A DNA stretch of 64,000 nucleotides from Beverwykella pulmonaria (GCA_001599595.1 BCHH01000022.1:201705-265704); one strand, 5' to 3'; shown: positions 22,427 to 33,851, numbered from the stretch's first letter. Notes: generated by a model from the sequence alone, not told the origin. Made by a program: numbers and translations.

Positions 22427-22560
22427 TTATTTGTGCTGCAAAAATCAGCCTCGGGAGTCAACGGGAGGGGGAGAAGGGGACAACGTACAGGGCAGTTGTC
22501 GCAGGAGCAGCCGGAGCCGCAGTTGCAGGATCCGGATGAGGAGCAGCCACAGTCACCCAT
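22427..22560 (-). CDS. Copper metallothionein, 26 residues, one intron
   Basis: Two exons: 22560-22489 (24 codons) and 22435-22427 (His-Lys-stop), joined across a 53-nt intron (GTACGT..TTGCAG). The protein begins MGDCGCSS and has seven cysteines at positions 4, 6, 12, 14, 18, 20 and 23, in the pattern CxC-x5-CxC-x3-CxC-x2-C, and ends in Lys. This matches the length and cysteine spacing of Neurospora crassa copper metallothionein. It binds Cu(I) in a thiolate cluster and buffers or detoxifies copper in the cytosol. The ATG is preceded by a TATA box about 120 bp upstream and by several copies of a TTTGTGCGG motif. The adjacent converging gene is a CTR copper importer. The gene is too short for ordinary ORF finding. 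Confidence 0.93.
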
Positions 22561-22680
22561 TTTGATTGAGGTAGTGTGATGGTTGGATCGGTGTTGGTTT
22601 TGGAAAGATTGTAGTTTAGTGTTTGAGTGTAAGTGTGAGTTTGAGATGGATGTCTTTGTGTTGGTGGTGAGATCAGTCGA

Positions 22681-22689
22681 CTTTATATA
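22681..22689 (-). promoter_or_regulatory. TATA box of the metallothionein gene
   Basis: On the minus strand TATATAAAG, about 121 bp upstream of the metallothionein ATG, a normal position for a strongly inducible fungal gene. Confidence 0.6.
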
Positions 22690-22720
22690 TCCACCTGCGC
22701 TTTTTCTGCGGTCGACTGCG

Positions 22721-22942
22721 CTCCTTGTGCGGTGCGGTCGGGTCGCCCCATCCCCGATCCATCGTCATACCATCCCACCGCATAAACTTCCTCTTAACCC
22801 TATCCGGTAGCGCGTTCCAACAACCTTTACGCGCTGATTCGCTGAACGCGATCTGCGTTCTTTGTGCGGAATGCTGATTCGGCAATGCAGACTGAGCGTT
22901 TTGTGCGCGAGAACGTAGCTTGGCGATGAGTGTTTTGTGCGG
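22721..22942. promoter_or_regulatory. Four TTTGTGCGG-like motifs upstream of metallothionein
   Basis: CCTTGTGCGG (near 22721-22732), CTTTGTGCGG (22860-22869), TTTTGTGCGC (near 22898-22907) and TTTTGTGCGG (22933-22942) share a TTGTGCG core, all in the same orientation, within 220 bp beyond the TATA box. Repetition and position suggest binding sites for a regulator, possibly copper-responsive. No known site is matched with certainty. Confidence 0.45.
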
Positions 22943-25900
22943 TGGGAGGTCCGGGAATCAGAACAGTGGATTGGTTAGGGTAGGTGCGCCAGTGTTGCAG
23001 GTGAGGGTCTAGAAGGCGCGAAAGGGTTGGAGGAACCGAGTTTGCCGGAAGCACTAGAGTGTGCAGCGAGTAGAGTTGATGTTGTTGGAAATTGATAGAT
23101 TTGGAGAGAGGGGCGATATCAGGTATGACGCAGGTGGGGTTCTTGTGTTTGAGACTTGTGGGGTAAAAAGGTAAGAGTGCGTCACGTGGAAGCGCGTTCA
23201 CTTTTGTTGTACGATCATGTCTCTTGTGTCCAGTACAACAGAATTCTTGTAATAACGCGCTAGAGAGAGCACGCATACTATGTTGTTAGCAGATAGGAGA
23301 TGGAAAGGAGGAGACAGAAGAGTAGTGTATGTCTATTTGAATATATATATGACTGCTTGTTAGTCAGTGTCATATCCACGTGACCATATGGTGTCCTGGG
23401 CCTTACAACAAAATTGAGGTCTACCAAGACAGTGAGACCAGCAGTAATACAGCAGACCAGACTGAAATTTCTTGCTAGACTTCTAACAGGTCGTCTCCTA
23501 TTTGTAGCTCCAACTAGTAGGATCGTAAATGTCTATCAAGTGGCTCAAAACGCAGCGCTCAAGGACTTGATGGGCATTAGTGAATTACTTCCTCGCTCGC
23601 TAGCTGTCTGAGTGAAAAATTTGCCAATTCGTCAATTATATAGAGCGAATTTTGAGAATAGTATTGTGGATATGAAATGGAATGTGAATGTTGGAGGTTG
23701 AGAGTGAGCGCGCACGTGACGTAATGACCGACTAGAGAGCAAACGGAAGCAGTAGTGGCAGGATTTGTCGAGTACCGGTAATTAACTCAAAGTAGTGTCC
23801 CGAGCATGCGATGCGAAATGGGAACAGGCCAATGAAATATACACGGTCTTTTCCTTGCCCTATCTTTTAACGGCAACCAAGCTCTCGTCGCTGCATGCGC
23901 CCTTCCTAATGCACATGGTTCCTTATATTCTTGTCACAATATCTCACTAGTAGTACGAGGAGCCTTTCGTCTCGCATCACGTTTCCACCCGTAAGGGACA
24001 TGTCCAGGCGCAACGCAGGAGAATGGGTCTCAGCCCCGCTACACTTTTATTTTTCCAGGAATGAACATCGAGAGTATCAGCAACGGCAACGGTAGCGACA
24101 TTGTAATCTCGATGATGCTCTTTCGAAGGTGACAAAATGTAGTGAAATGATCCCAGCCTTTGCAATCCGTAGCTAGAATGTGCATATAGCTCTTTCTCTC
24201 CGACTGGGCGAATTACACAACAAAGAAGACGCAAAAAAGAAAGAGAGGCCATCTGTATGAATTGAGAGAGTGTTCATTTCTTAGATAACACGTTCAAAAA
24301 CCGGACCCCGAACACCATATTCATCAGTATGTGAGTTGGCGCATGCTACCAACCTCATGCCCACTTGTAGGGCTTCCAGGCAAAATCAAGAAGAGTATAA
24401 AGAGATCTACGGAGTCTTACTGGGCCATAATGTATCTACCAGCAGGACTGTTACGACGTCCAAACCTGTTTGAACACACACTTTTCAGCCTTCTTATAGA
24501 CGAGGATCTTTAGTTTGTCCATCGGCATCTATCCATGGGCCTGCACATCACCAATGATCTCTTTCAAAAGTAAACACAATAGATTCAATAGCCTAGAAGC
24601 CTTTGAGTGTCAATGGAGGTGTCGTCTGCGTGTCGGGTGACGAAAATGCAAGTACTTGATAGTGGTGCAAAAGGACTTGATCCAAACCAAACATCCCCGT
24701 GGTCCACAAAACGTTGATATTTCAAGCCCCCCTGTAAGAAAGATGTTGCGCACGTTGGAAATAAGGCAATAAGTGGGAAATGGTGATGCTGCAAGCACAA
24801 ACGCAGATGTTTGTCGGTGATTGACGGTACACTTTGAGGTCTGAGTTCGTGTTTACACCTTCCGCCATCGGGACTAGCGCTCAACTCGTTCCCGTTCCTG
24901 CTTCAAGCCCTCGGGGACTTTCACTCTACATCATCACCGCCGACAACTTCCGCTATCTCACAGGATCTTGAAATAAATGTAGTGAGATACCGGCCTTCCG
25001 AATTCGAGCGTCACGATCCCAAGGTTTGGCGCCGAGTACTCAGGCCACCATCTAACAACCTGACACCAACTGCATTTGACGCCGTTTATCGCCAACGGTG
25101 TGAATTCATCCGCGCCCGTCGACTCAAATTATTGGGATCGAAGCAAATCTCAAGGCGACCGTCCTGGGTGACACGGGCGGTTAAGCACATGCCGCCACTC
25201 TCCAACTCCATCTTGCGCCCGCAGGTCGGACTTTGCCAACAGAGTATTGCCAAACGGGAAAATGCTCACATAATCTCAGCTTACGGAGTGCACCATTTCT
25301 TTATTCCAACCCCATTATCACAACCGGTGGAGATTTTAATAGAAGATTAGAGACTGGCCTGCGTATGCGAACGCCGTGTGCCCTCTCTCTATTTGCAGCT
25401 TATCGGACAGGCGGTTTAATATCGCATGCAGAATGCACAGATAAGGGGAGGGGCGCCACTGCCACCACATTGTTTCAAAACTACCCCGCGCAGCTCCTTC
25501 TACTGCTCCCTCTCATTTCTCGGTGACTTTGCTGCAGGCTTCTCGCGCGGCTGAGGTTGGAGCTCTCGATTAACCGTCCTGTCAGAACCCAATTGCGAAA
25601 ATGAAGACGCAGTGTTACGGGGGTAGGTCGCTGCGATCGGAGTGGTTCCCTCGGTGTTGTATTGGTAGGAACCCGTGGGGATGACCGTGATATCGGGGAT
25701 TTATTTATTACTTCTTCAAAAGCGCCCCAGGTGTTCTACGTTTTTTCGTTGTCATCACACGTCTGAGTTTCCTCTTCCTCAACGTTTCTTTGATTTCTTT
25801 TATACTGTCTCTTCAGGTTTGAAACCTGTGCCGTTCATTTCGTGCTGGTTATCGTTGTCGCTCTTTTCAACGAAGCCGAAAGTCACTCTTTCAATCACAC

Positions 25901-25948
25901 AAACATCATCTTTCAATTCAGATTTGATCATTTCCCTACTCCAACGCA
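22943..25948. other. Gene-poor 3-kb stretch
   Basis: No convincing gene. It holds dispersed-repeat copy B at 23341-23405 and, near its right end, the promoter of the DUF1996-WSC gene. A 122-codon plus-strand frame at 24982-25350 has no recognisable domain and was not called. Confidence 0.45.
23341..23405 (-). repeat. Dispersed repeat, copy B
   Basis: On the minus strand it starts TAAGGCCCAGGACACCA and continues GGTCACGTGGATATG then CACTGACTAA, as in copy A. The last 15 bases diverge (TATATTCAAATAG instead of TATATCAGCTGTAC), so this is the most degraded of the four copies. Confidence 0.8.
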
Positions 25949-27526
25949 ATGAAGTCCCTTCTCTTTGGCCTCGTGGCCTCCCTCGCTGCACCAGCCAGCA
26001 GTACATTCGTTGTCCAATGCTACAGTCGCCTCTTTGACCAACGCGCCGATCCTATTATGAGCCCAGGTGCCGCTGCCGGCCATGTGCATACCATCTCCGG
26101 CGGCAACGGCTTCAATTTCACTATGAGTTACGATAGCGCCCGCGCATCTAAGTGCTCTACTTGCAACGTCAAGGCCGACATGAGCAATTATTGGTCCCCT
26201 AAGTTGTATTTCCACGCGCAGAATGGAAGTTTCCTGAGCGTGCCGATCACGGGTGATACCAATGGGGGTGATATGGGTGGGATGGCCATCTATTATCTGT
26301 AAGTGGAAACTAAACTACTCATTGCTAGTGTCTATGAAGCACATGCACTGACTATCTTCTTCCAGAACCCGCGGCGGCCCCAATAACGACAAACTACGAG
26401 CCTTCCCCCCCAACTTCCGCATGATGGCCGGCGACTCCAGCAAGCGTGTCGCAACCGACGACTTCGCCGGCCGCGCCGTAACACACAAATGTGTGGGTGC
26501 CGAAGGAGGCGATGGCCCAGACACCAAAGGTCTGCCCACGAAGAAGTGCGACACGATCCGTGTCCAAGTAACGTTTCCCAGCTGCTGGAATGGTAAGGAT
26601 TTCGACTCGCCCACGCACAAGACGCACGTTGTGTATCCCAAGGATGGCAACTACGACGGAGGAAGATGCCCGTCGACACATCCCGTGCACTTCCCCACGC
26701 TCTTCTACGAAGTCTACTATGATACCAAGGGCTTCAAAAATATGTGGTATGGCAACAAGCAGCCCTTCGTCTTCTCCAACGGCGATGATACTGGCTACGG
26801 CTACCATGGTGATTTCGTAAGTACCCACCATTCCACCATTCATCCAACGCAATATTCACATCCGCACAGCTCAACGGCTGGGATACAGCCGTCCTCCAAA
26901 AAGCGGTCACAAACTGCGTGGATGGAACCCCCAACTGCCCCCATGACACTTTCGGCGATTACCGCTCCCAAGGCGAAGCGCAAGCCTGCAAGCTCCCCTC
27001 TAGGATCGACGAGCAAGTCTCTGGTGTTCTCCCCGCACTCCCGGGCTGCAATCCCGTTGGTAAAGCCCCAGCGACGACGTGCAACGCGCCGAAGATCAAT
27101 ATGGCTGGTACACCTGCAAGCATGGGATATGTTGATCTAACCAAGAGCAAGGGCTGGAAGTACATCGGCTGTGGCAAAGACGACGCGGGAAAGCGCACAC
27201 TGTCTACCGCCCAGACGTCGGGGGATAGCATGACGGTTGAATCGTGCGTTGACTTTTGCAAGACGAAGAATACGCTGTATGCCGGGCTTGTGTATGGAGG
27301 GGAGTGCTATTGCGGGAATTCGATTGCGGCTGATAAGGCGCCTGTTAAGGGGTCTGTAGGCAATTGCTTGATGAAGTGTAAGGGGAATAACAAAGAAGTT
27401 TGTGGTGGTGCAGGCGCGATTTCCTTGTACCAGGCGTGCAAGGGAGGCGCTTGCTCGAATTTGGCCAAGAGAGAGAGTAGGAGGTTGGCGGGTTTGGAGG
27501 CGGCGCATGCTAATGCCATGCAGTGA
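25949..27526 (+). CDS. Secreted DUF1996 protein with C-terminal WSC domain
   Basis: Three exons: 25949-26298, 26366-26816 and 26870-27526, encoding 485 aa. A signal peptide (MKSLLFGLVASLAAPASS) is followed by the DUF1996 domain, recognised from QCYSRLFDQRADPIMSPG, AAGHVHTISGGN, FPPNFRMMAGD, CDTIRVQVTFPSCWNGKD and FPTLFYEVYYD. The C-terminal third is a WSC domain (KYIGCGKDDAGKRTLSTAQT, then repeated Cys pairs CVDFC, CYCGN, CLMKC and NKEVCGG), a carbohydrate-binding module of wall sensors and secreted enzymes. DUF1996 proteins are secreted and of unknown chemistry; fusion to WSC points to binding beta-glucan or other wall polysaccharide. It is isolated, with 2-3 kb of non-coding DNA on the left. 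Confidence 0.92.
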
Positions 27527-27979
27527 GCGTTGCTGCCGTCACAATGTGGTGCGATAACGTGGGAATTCGATATCGCGATGTGTACTTTAGGATTACTTTC
27601 TTGTACATATTCTTTCTTCTCTTCACCACTGAGCCTTTGGGCTCAATATGAAATTTTTCCCACAGTTATTTACACCTTGCACTCTTTTCCTTCGTGTAAC
27701 GCTGGTTGATCTTAAGCAAGAACCTATAACTAACTCGAACTCGCCAATACACAGAGGCAGCTCATTCCTTGCCCATGTTCGTGGTCACGCTATTTCAGCT
27801 TGGCGGCTATCTTCGCCCAGGGCTCCGAGAACAAAGCGTTGGTAACTTTAAACTTTTGATAGGTAGCCTTCTAAGCATATACTCCTGTAAGCGACATCAT
27901 GGCGTCAACAGCGTTCGGGGCCCCCTGCATGGTACATTCCAGGCACCGTCGTCTACGACTTGGCGTGTACTCTGATAAT
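27527..27979. other. Intergenic, 3' flank of DUF1996-WSC gene
   Basis: Nothing recognised before the protein-kinase pseudogene begins on the minus strand. Confidence 0.4.
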
Positions 27980-29455
27980 TTCGATCCATAGTCGAGCACT
28001 AGTAATGTTCAAGCAGTAACGAGTGTTGTTCCAGTACTCGTCATGAGTGTCCAACGCTTGCGTAGTCTCATGGTCGAGGGCTGTCCACATTTCGAGAAAC
28101 ACACAGCTCAGTGAACATATATCGGCCAAAGAATTGCGGGCAGAGTATTAGGTAACTTCAGGAGCACAGTAGCCAGGAGTCGAAAACGTCGGGCCTGTGG
28201 TAGTGCTATGGCTAAGCTCCATCTAATCTAGTGAAACTCCAAAGTCTGCCAAGAGAATCTGACTGCTTTATAAATGCATTTGCTGGCTTGATATCCTTGT
28301 GTCTTATCCGATTGTGATGTACGGAACAGAAGGCTGATGTGAGACAACCGAAGTACGTTCGAAGAAAGGGTCTCTCCTTTTCCCCTAGCAATTATACGAG
28401 ATTGGCATCTACGACAAGGCGACATGATGATATCAATACATTTTGGATTAGTAGAGCTACCCATAAGCTCAACGATTTGATGGTGCGATTGGGGTAGTTT
28501 CTTCAAATTCGACAACTCTCGCTTGAAAGCACGTAGTACCACCTGACCCTTTCTGAACATTCTTCGTCTTGGAATCAGCCTATGGGCATATTCCCTGTGA
28601 CGGATAATGCTAACGACACGATCGACAAAGCTGTAGCCACCCTTACCAAGTTCTCCGATTTTCTAAGGGGAACTTTAGTTGCCACTCAAAATGGCCGTGT
28701 CTAATACTTCCCTCGAGATTTAGCGCTTTCTTGTTGCATACAATCGTTTTGCTTTCGAAGACGTCAAGTCGCGCGGCAAGAGGCTGGAATCTCAGGGGCT
28801 GGAAGCTCTAGGGCAGACTTGATTGTGAAAATGGAGACCAAACATCGGCAGCGTGGGGATCCGTACGTACACCGTACATCCTTAGGAGCTCTAAGGCCGT
28901 ACGGGTAAGTTACGCTCACCGTACGTACGGCAGCTAGTACAGGTGACTTGCTTACGGACCCATAAACAGGCTTCTATTTGTATGTACGAACACCACCGTA
29001 TATGTCATATACGGCGGCTGTTTTTATAAGCTCTTGGCGTTGTAGGTACCAACAGAGGTTGATAAGGTACCTCGTAATAGCGTTGTTTGTTGCGTTCTAT
29101 CTATCGCCCGGTTTGGGGGCTTGTATGTTGATGAAAATCGGGTTGTGCAGCATCGTTAACCTACTATAGAACTACTTCCAAAACCAGCCCTCTGCAACAC
29201 CAAAATAACACCGTGTGGGCCGTATACACATACATTTACAACCTCACTTACAGTACAGCGTCGCAAAATTTGCTGTGCGTACGTACGACGTACGGCTCTA
29301 TTACGGTACTGTAACTTACGACCGTTCACACGGATCCCCACGCTGAACATCGGTGATGCCTTGTGTGACGAACGCGTTCAATGTTGTGAAGCTGGTTGAT
29401 GATTCTGAGGATGATGTAAACGTGGAGAGTTTGACCCCGCGCTTCCTGGCAGGTA
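27980..29455 (-). pseudogene. Decayed protein-kinase gene split by a hAT MITE
   Basis: The minus strand retains kinase landmarks in order, spread over different frames: Gly-loop ELGKGGYSFVD (about 28655-28623), FKRELSNLKKL and IVELMGSSTNPK (28500 region), catalytic loop IRHKDIKPAN (28308-28279), DFGVSLD (28246-28226) and GYCAPEV with the APE end of the activation segment (28170-28150), then SLADICSLSCVFLEMW, which resembles the subdomain IX motif DIWSLGCV. In-frame stops after GVSLD (where a Trp codon is usual) and after APEVT, plus several frameshifts, make it non-functional. Upstream of the kinase core the frame remains largely open across the inserted element: VTQGITDVWSPFSQSSLP reads through one copy of the 8-bp duplication. 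The family looks like the large fungal Ser/Thr kinase group with a long N-terminal extension. Confidence 0.82.
28849..29345. mobile_element. Non-autonomous hAT-type MITE with 8-bp target duplication
   Basis: Terminal inverted repeats CAGCGTGGGGATCCGT at 28849-28864 and its exact complement at 29330-29345. The element is flanked by a perfect 8-bp duplication AACATCGG (28841-28848 and 29346-29353). An 8-bp duplication and CAG..CTG ends are hallmarks of the hAT superfamily. Many subterminal CGTACG-type repeats lie within 100 bp of each end, as hAT transposases require. At 497 bp it has no transposase frame. Confidence 0.9.
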
Positions 29456-29949
29456 GTTAGAGAACGCTCGCGATGTTTCTTATATCCGTCTCTGTGAAAA
29501 CATTGTACTGGGCTGGTTGATAGAGAGTGACAGGGCGGGGCAGGCCTAGCTCTCTAAGTCCCAGCAGTGCGGCTTATTAGTATCAATACGCCCAGCCTTG
29601 GACATGGGCTGAGGGCCAGGGTGATGAGTGGACAAGAATTTGGATCGGAATGGCAGCCCTAATTCATGGCAAGCCCGCGGTGCGGATACCTCAGTATCAA
29701 ACCCAAAAGTCCTTCTGGCAGATACAACAGAGCTAAATGGAGCAAAGGTTGATCCTTCGGCCTTCCAACTGGAATTCCTTGGATTGTTCTCTAGGTAGCA
29801 GTGTGGAGATGGGGTGACAAGATCAACAGATGCAAATAGGGAGCGCTAGGTTTGTCTTCCTTCTCATTTGAACACGCGCGCACACGTTTTTAAGTTGCGA
29901 GATATGGTGGTATACATAGGCCGAGATCAACATAATCGAAGACCATGGA
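29456..29949. other. Intergenic, 3' flank of ZIM17-like gene
   Basis: No gene or repeat recognised. It probably holds the former 5' part of the kinase pseudogene and the 3' UTR of the next gene. Confidence 0.4.
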
Positions 29950-30671
29950 TTAGAGCTTGGAGGAGTCTTTCGAATCAGTCGGGGAAACTGTTCCAGGGTC
30001 GGAAGACTTGGTCAGCCTGCCTTCTTCGGCATCGGGGTCGCTCTTGGTTGTGGAGTTGGGAATGAAGTGGGCGGATCGAGGGGTCGTCGTCCCGTCGTCC
30101 CAGAACTCGACATCGCCTTCGGCACCCAAGGAACCTTTCTTCACAAATTGGCCCTTCTCCCGCATGAGGTCCTCGATGGTGACTGATTTGTCGGAGAAGA
30201 TCTGTCAAAAAATGAGAGTGGCACATGGGAGGGAGCGGGATCTAGAGATACCTTGAGATGGTCGCTCATCAAATGGCGATTTTTGCACCCGGGGCACGTT
30301 ATGAGGACAGTCCCATGGTGGTAGCCTTGCTTTGACACGCGGTGGGAAGACCGCGTAGTGCACTTGTTGCAGGTGAAGGTCATCTCGTAGGCGGGGACCT
30401 GGTCGCGCTCCAGCCGTGAGTCTGGGGCCGTGGTGGTTGGAACGCCAACTTGGGGCGTGGGCGTGGAGCGTGTGGAGTCATAGCGTATTGCGGACGGCGG
30501 AAATCGCAGTCTTGCGAGGATTGGCGAGGGACGCAGGAGTGCAGGTGTGGCCGTTCGCGGCGTGTGGATGCATCTTGCGGGGAACGGAATGTGGGCTGGA
30601 GGCGAGGCGTGCGCGGCTCGGGGAGCGGGTGCGCGGGCAAAGCGGTGGAGGAGTGAGGGGGAAGATCGCAT
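29950..30671 (-). CDS. Mitochondrial DNL-type zinc-finger protein, ZIM17/TIM15/HEP1-like
   Basis: Two exons: 30671-30252 and 30201-29950, encoding 223 aa. The first 75 residues are rich in Arg, Pro, Ser and Ala with almost no acidic residues, a mitochondrial presequence. The DNL zinc finger follows at residues about 95-155: MTFTCNKC, then [16 protein letters not shown] and, after the intron, the conserved SDHL, IFSD and ED segments. The two CxxC pairs bind zinc. The protein keeps matrix Hsp70 (mtHsp70) soluble and supports protein import. The C-terminal 60 residues are a poorly conserved polar tail. Transcribed divergently from cullin-3. Confidence 0.92.
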
Positions 30672-31100
30672 TGTGCATGCACAGTATGGGGGGAAGCTGC
30701 CTCAAAGAGATCTCGAGGAAATGAATTGTGCAGTCAAGCGTGGCGGTCGTCAAGGCGGCAAAGAAGCTCCAAAAATTCCAGGGCACGGGCCGGCCGTCGT
30801 CACCGGGCGGCTTCGCTCGTCCACCAACATACTACTCACCACCCCACCCCCCGCCCCCGCTGCCTCTCGGTCTCTCCTTTCACCACCGCGCGCCCTAGGA
30901 GCAGCGGCGCCCATAAATTCACTCGGATCGGTTGCCCGGTGGCTGTTTGCTCTCCGACTCTGCCACGATCCACGCCATTGCACCTCCGAGACCCCGCGCC
31001 TAGCTCCCTCTCCAGAGCTTCTCCGCACCCTCAGCCCGCAGCACCGTCTCTCCCAGGCACTCGGCTACCTATAAAAAACAACGTTAAAACCGCCGCCAAA
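30672..31100. promoter_or_regulatory. Divergent promoter region of ZIM17-like and cullin-3 genes
   Basis: 429 bp between two divergent start codons, CT-rich on the plus strand toward the cullin-3 ATG. No specific site called. Confidence 0.5.
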
Positions 31101-33851
31101 ATGATCACAGGGCGAGGAAAACAGCGCATCCGGCCACCTCGAAGGGTACGTCTTTCACCATCTCTTTCCTTGGACAACCATATACCTTCCTCTCTCTAGT
31201 CCAAGCCTCGTCCCCACAACCTACACAGCACATACATTTACTATCCGCCGGACCATGCAAGTTGCGCAAATCAGCTAACCAATACTATAAACCAGGGCCT
31301 CCACGGCGACGAGATCGATTTCGAGAACACATGGGGCATCATCGCCTCGGCCTTTCGCGAGATCCACACCAAGAACGCCTCACGTCTGTCCTACGAAGAG
31401 TTGTATCGCCACGCCTACCGCATCGTGCTGAAAAAGAAGGGCGAGGAGCTCTATGGCCGCGTGCGCCAGTTCGAGCACGAATGGCTGAGCAACGAGGTCC
31501 GGAGTTCCATCCAGGCCCTGTTTTCCCCCAGCGTGCTGGCCAATACACAGAGCTTGGGAGGCACAACCACCAATGAGCGACGCGTCGCTGGCGAGAAGTT
31601 CCTCAAGGGCTTGAAGCAGGCATGGGGCGACCATCAGGTCTGTATGAGTATGTTGGCTGATGTGTTGATGTATATGGTCCGTCCCCTCTCCACCTGGTCA
31701 GGCCTTATATGAGACACTACAATGCTGACGCTGAGATGGATAAGGATCGTGTCTACTGCCAGGACAACCGTCGTCCTTCAATATATACCGCTGCCATGAT
31801 GCTCTTTCGAGATGACATCCTCAAAACACCCACCTCCAACGCCGAAGGCAGGCTGGTCCTCAATCTCCTGACCCACGTCATCTTGGACCAAATACAAATG
31901 GAGCGTGACGGCGATGTAATAGACAAGAATCTCATCAAGTCCTGTGTTTACATGCTCGAAGGACTGCACGAGGACGATCACGAGTCGGAGGAGCTGCGGC
32001 TGTACAATGCGTCTTTCGAGCACGAATATCTGGACACCAGCCGGGAATTCTACCGTCAAGAGGCAGAGCTGTTGCTTCGCGATTCCGACGCCGGTGCCTA
32101 CTGCAGACATGCACGACGGAGGATTTACGAGGAAGAGGAGCGCTGCAAGTCAACCCTGCTGGAGGTCACCAGCGCGAAAATTCAAAAGGTTGTGGAAGAC
32201 GAGCTTATCAAGAATCGTATTCACGAGCTGGTGGAGATGGAGAGCGGAGTGCGCTTTATGATCGACAACGAACGATTAGACGAACTAAATCTTATCTACG
32301 ACCTCAACAGCCGCGTCGACGACAAGAAGTCAGAGCTCACGCGAGCGATCCAGAAGCGAATTGTGGACATGGGCACCGATGCCAATAATGCCGCAATAGC
32401 TGCGTCGCAAAACCCGCCGCCTGCTGCTGATGCCGGAGAGAAAGGAAAAGCGCCGGCGCAAGAGAAGAGCTTAAATCAGCAAACAGTCGCGGCACTTAAA
32501 TGGGTCGAGGACGTGCTGCAATTGAAAGACAAATTCGACATGATCTGGAGGGCATCCTTTGAATCAGACAACCTGCTGCAGACCGCGCTTACGAGAAGCT
32601 TTGCCGACTTTATCAACGCTTCCACCTTCCCACGGTCGTCCGAGTACATTTCGCTCTTCATCGACGAGAATATGAAGAAGGGCATCAAGGGCAAGACGGA
32701 AATGGAGATTGATACCGTGCTTGAGAAGGCCATCATCCTCCTGCGCTATGTCCAAGATAAGGACCTGTTTGAGCGATATTACAAGAAGCACCTCTGCCGG
32801 CGACTGCTTATGAACAAGTCCATCAGCAACGAAGTGGAGAAGCAAATGATATCCAAGATGAAGATTGAACTCGGGAACAACTTCACACTGAAGCTAGAGG
32901 CCATGTTCAAGGACATGACCATCTCCGAAGAGCTTACCTCCGGCTTCAAGCACCACGTTGATGGACTCGGCGAAAAGGATCCCAAACGCATCGAGTTGGC
33001 AATCAATGTGTTGACGAGCATGACATGGCCGCTAGAGACAATGGGGTCAAGTGACGATGAGGAAGGGAAGCGACCGAGGTGCAACTTCCCGCCTGCTATC
33101 GATAAGATCAAGCGAGGGTTCGAAAAATATTACAACCAAAAACATTCCGGTCGACAGCTCACATGGCTTGCAAACATGGGCTCCGCAGATATCAAGGCCG
33201 TGTTCCCGCGGGTGCCACAGAAGGATGGGTCGTTCAAAGAGCGGCGACACGACCTCAATGTTTCGACCTATGGCATGATTATATTGCTCCTTTTCAATGA
33301 CCTACCTGCCGGCCAGCATCTGACCTTTGAGGAAATCCAGGCCCAGACCAGCATTCCGGTGAACGACTTGATCCGAAACCTGCAGTCCCTCGCTGTGGCG
33401 CCAAAGACGCGCATTCTACTCAAGGAGCCTATGTCCAAGGACGTCAAGCCAACGGACCGCTTCCTCTTCAACGAAAGCTTCAATGGCAAGTTCGTCAAGA
33501 TCAAAGTTGGCGTAGTGTCGAGCGGGAACAAGGTCGAGAGCGATCGGGAGCGGCGCGAGACGGAGAAGAAAAACGACGATTCACGAGGTTTCTGCATCGA
33601 GGCCGCTGTTGTGCGAATCATGAAGTACGAATCTTTGTTCCTCCGCACAGATGACATGCTAATCAACTCTCATTAGGCAACGGAAAGAGCTTCCCCACTC
33701 GCAGCTCGTCCTCGAGACGCTGAACCAGCTTACAGCCCAATTCAAGCCCGATGTCCCCATGATCAAGAAGCGCATCGAGTCTCTCATCGAGCGCGAGTAC
33801 CTAGAGCGCATCGATGGTGCAAAGGTCGATTCGTACCGGTATCTAGCGTAG
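31101..33851 (+). CDS. cul3: Cullin-3, scaffold of CRL3 ubiquitin ligases
   Basis: Four exons: 31101-31145, 31296-31676, 31745-33624 and 33677-33851, encoding 826 aa. Exon 1 encodes the start, ending in the cullin-3-like IRPPRR that continues [13 protein letters not shown]. Cullin repeats follow ([19 protein letters not shown], rejoined by the second intron). The cullin homology domain has KHLCRRLL and the segment binding Rbx1. The C-terminal winged helix contains VVRIMKQRK, with the NEDD8-acceptor Lys at about residue 769, split by intron 3, and ends [19 protein letters not shown]. Intron 2 has an unusual donor (GTCCGT), chosen because it alone gives MYMDRVY. Cul3 pairs BTB-domain adaptors with Rbx1. 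Confidence 0.95.

Noticed and set aside
24982..25350. 122-codon plus-strand frame
   Set aside because: No recognisable domain and no plausible neighbouring exons.
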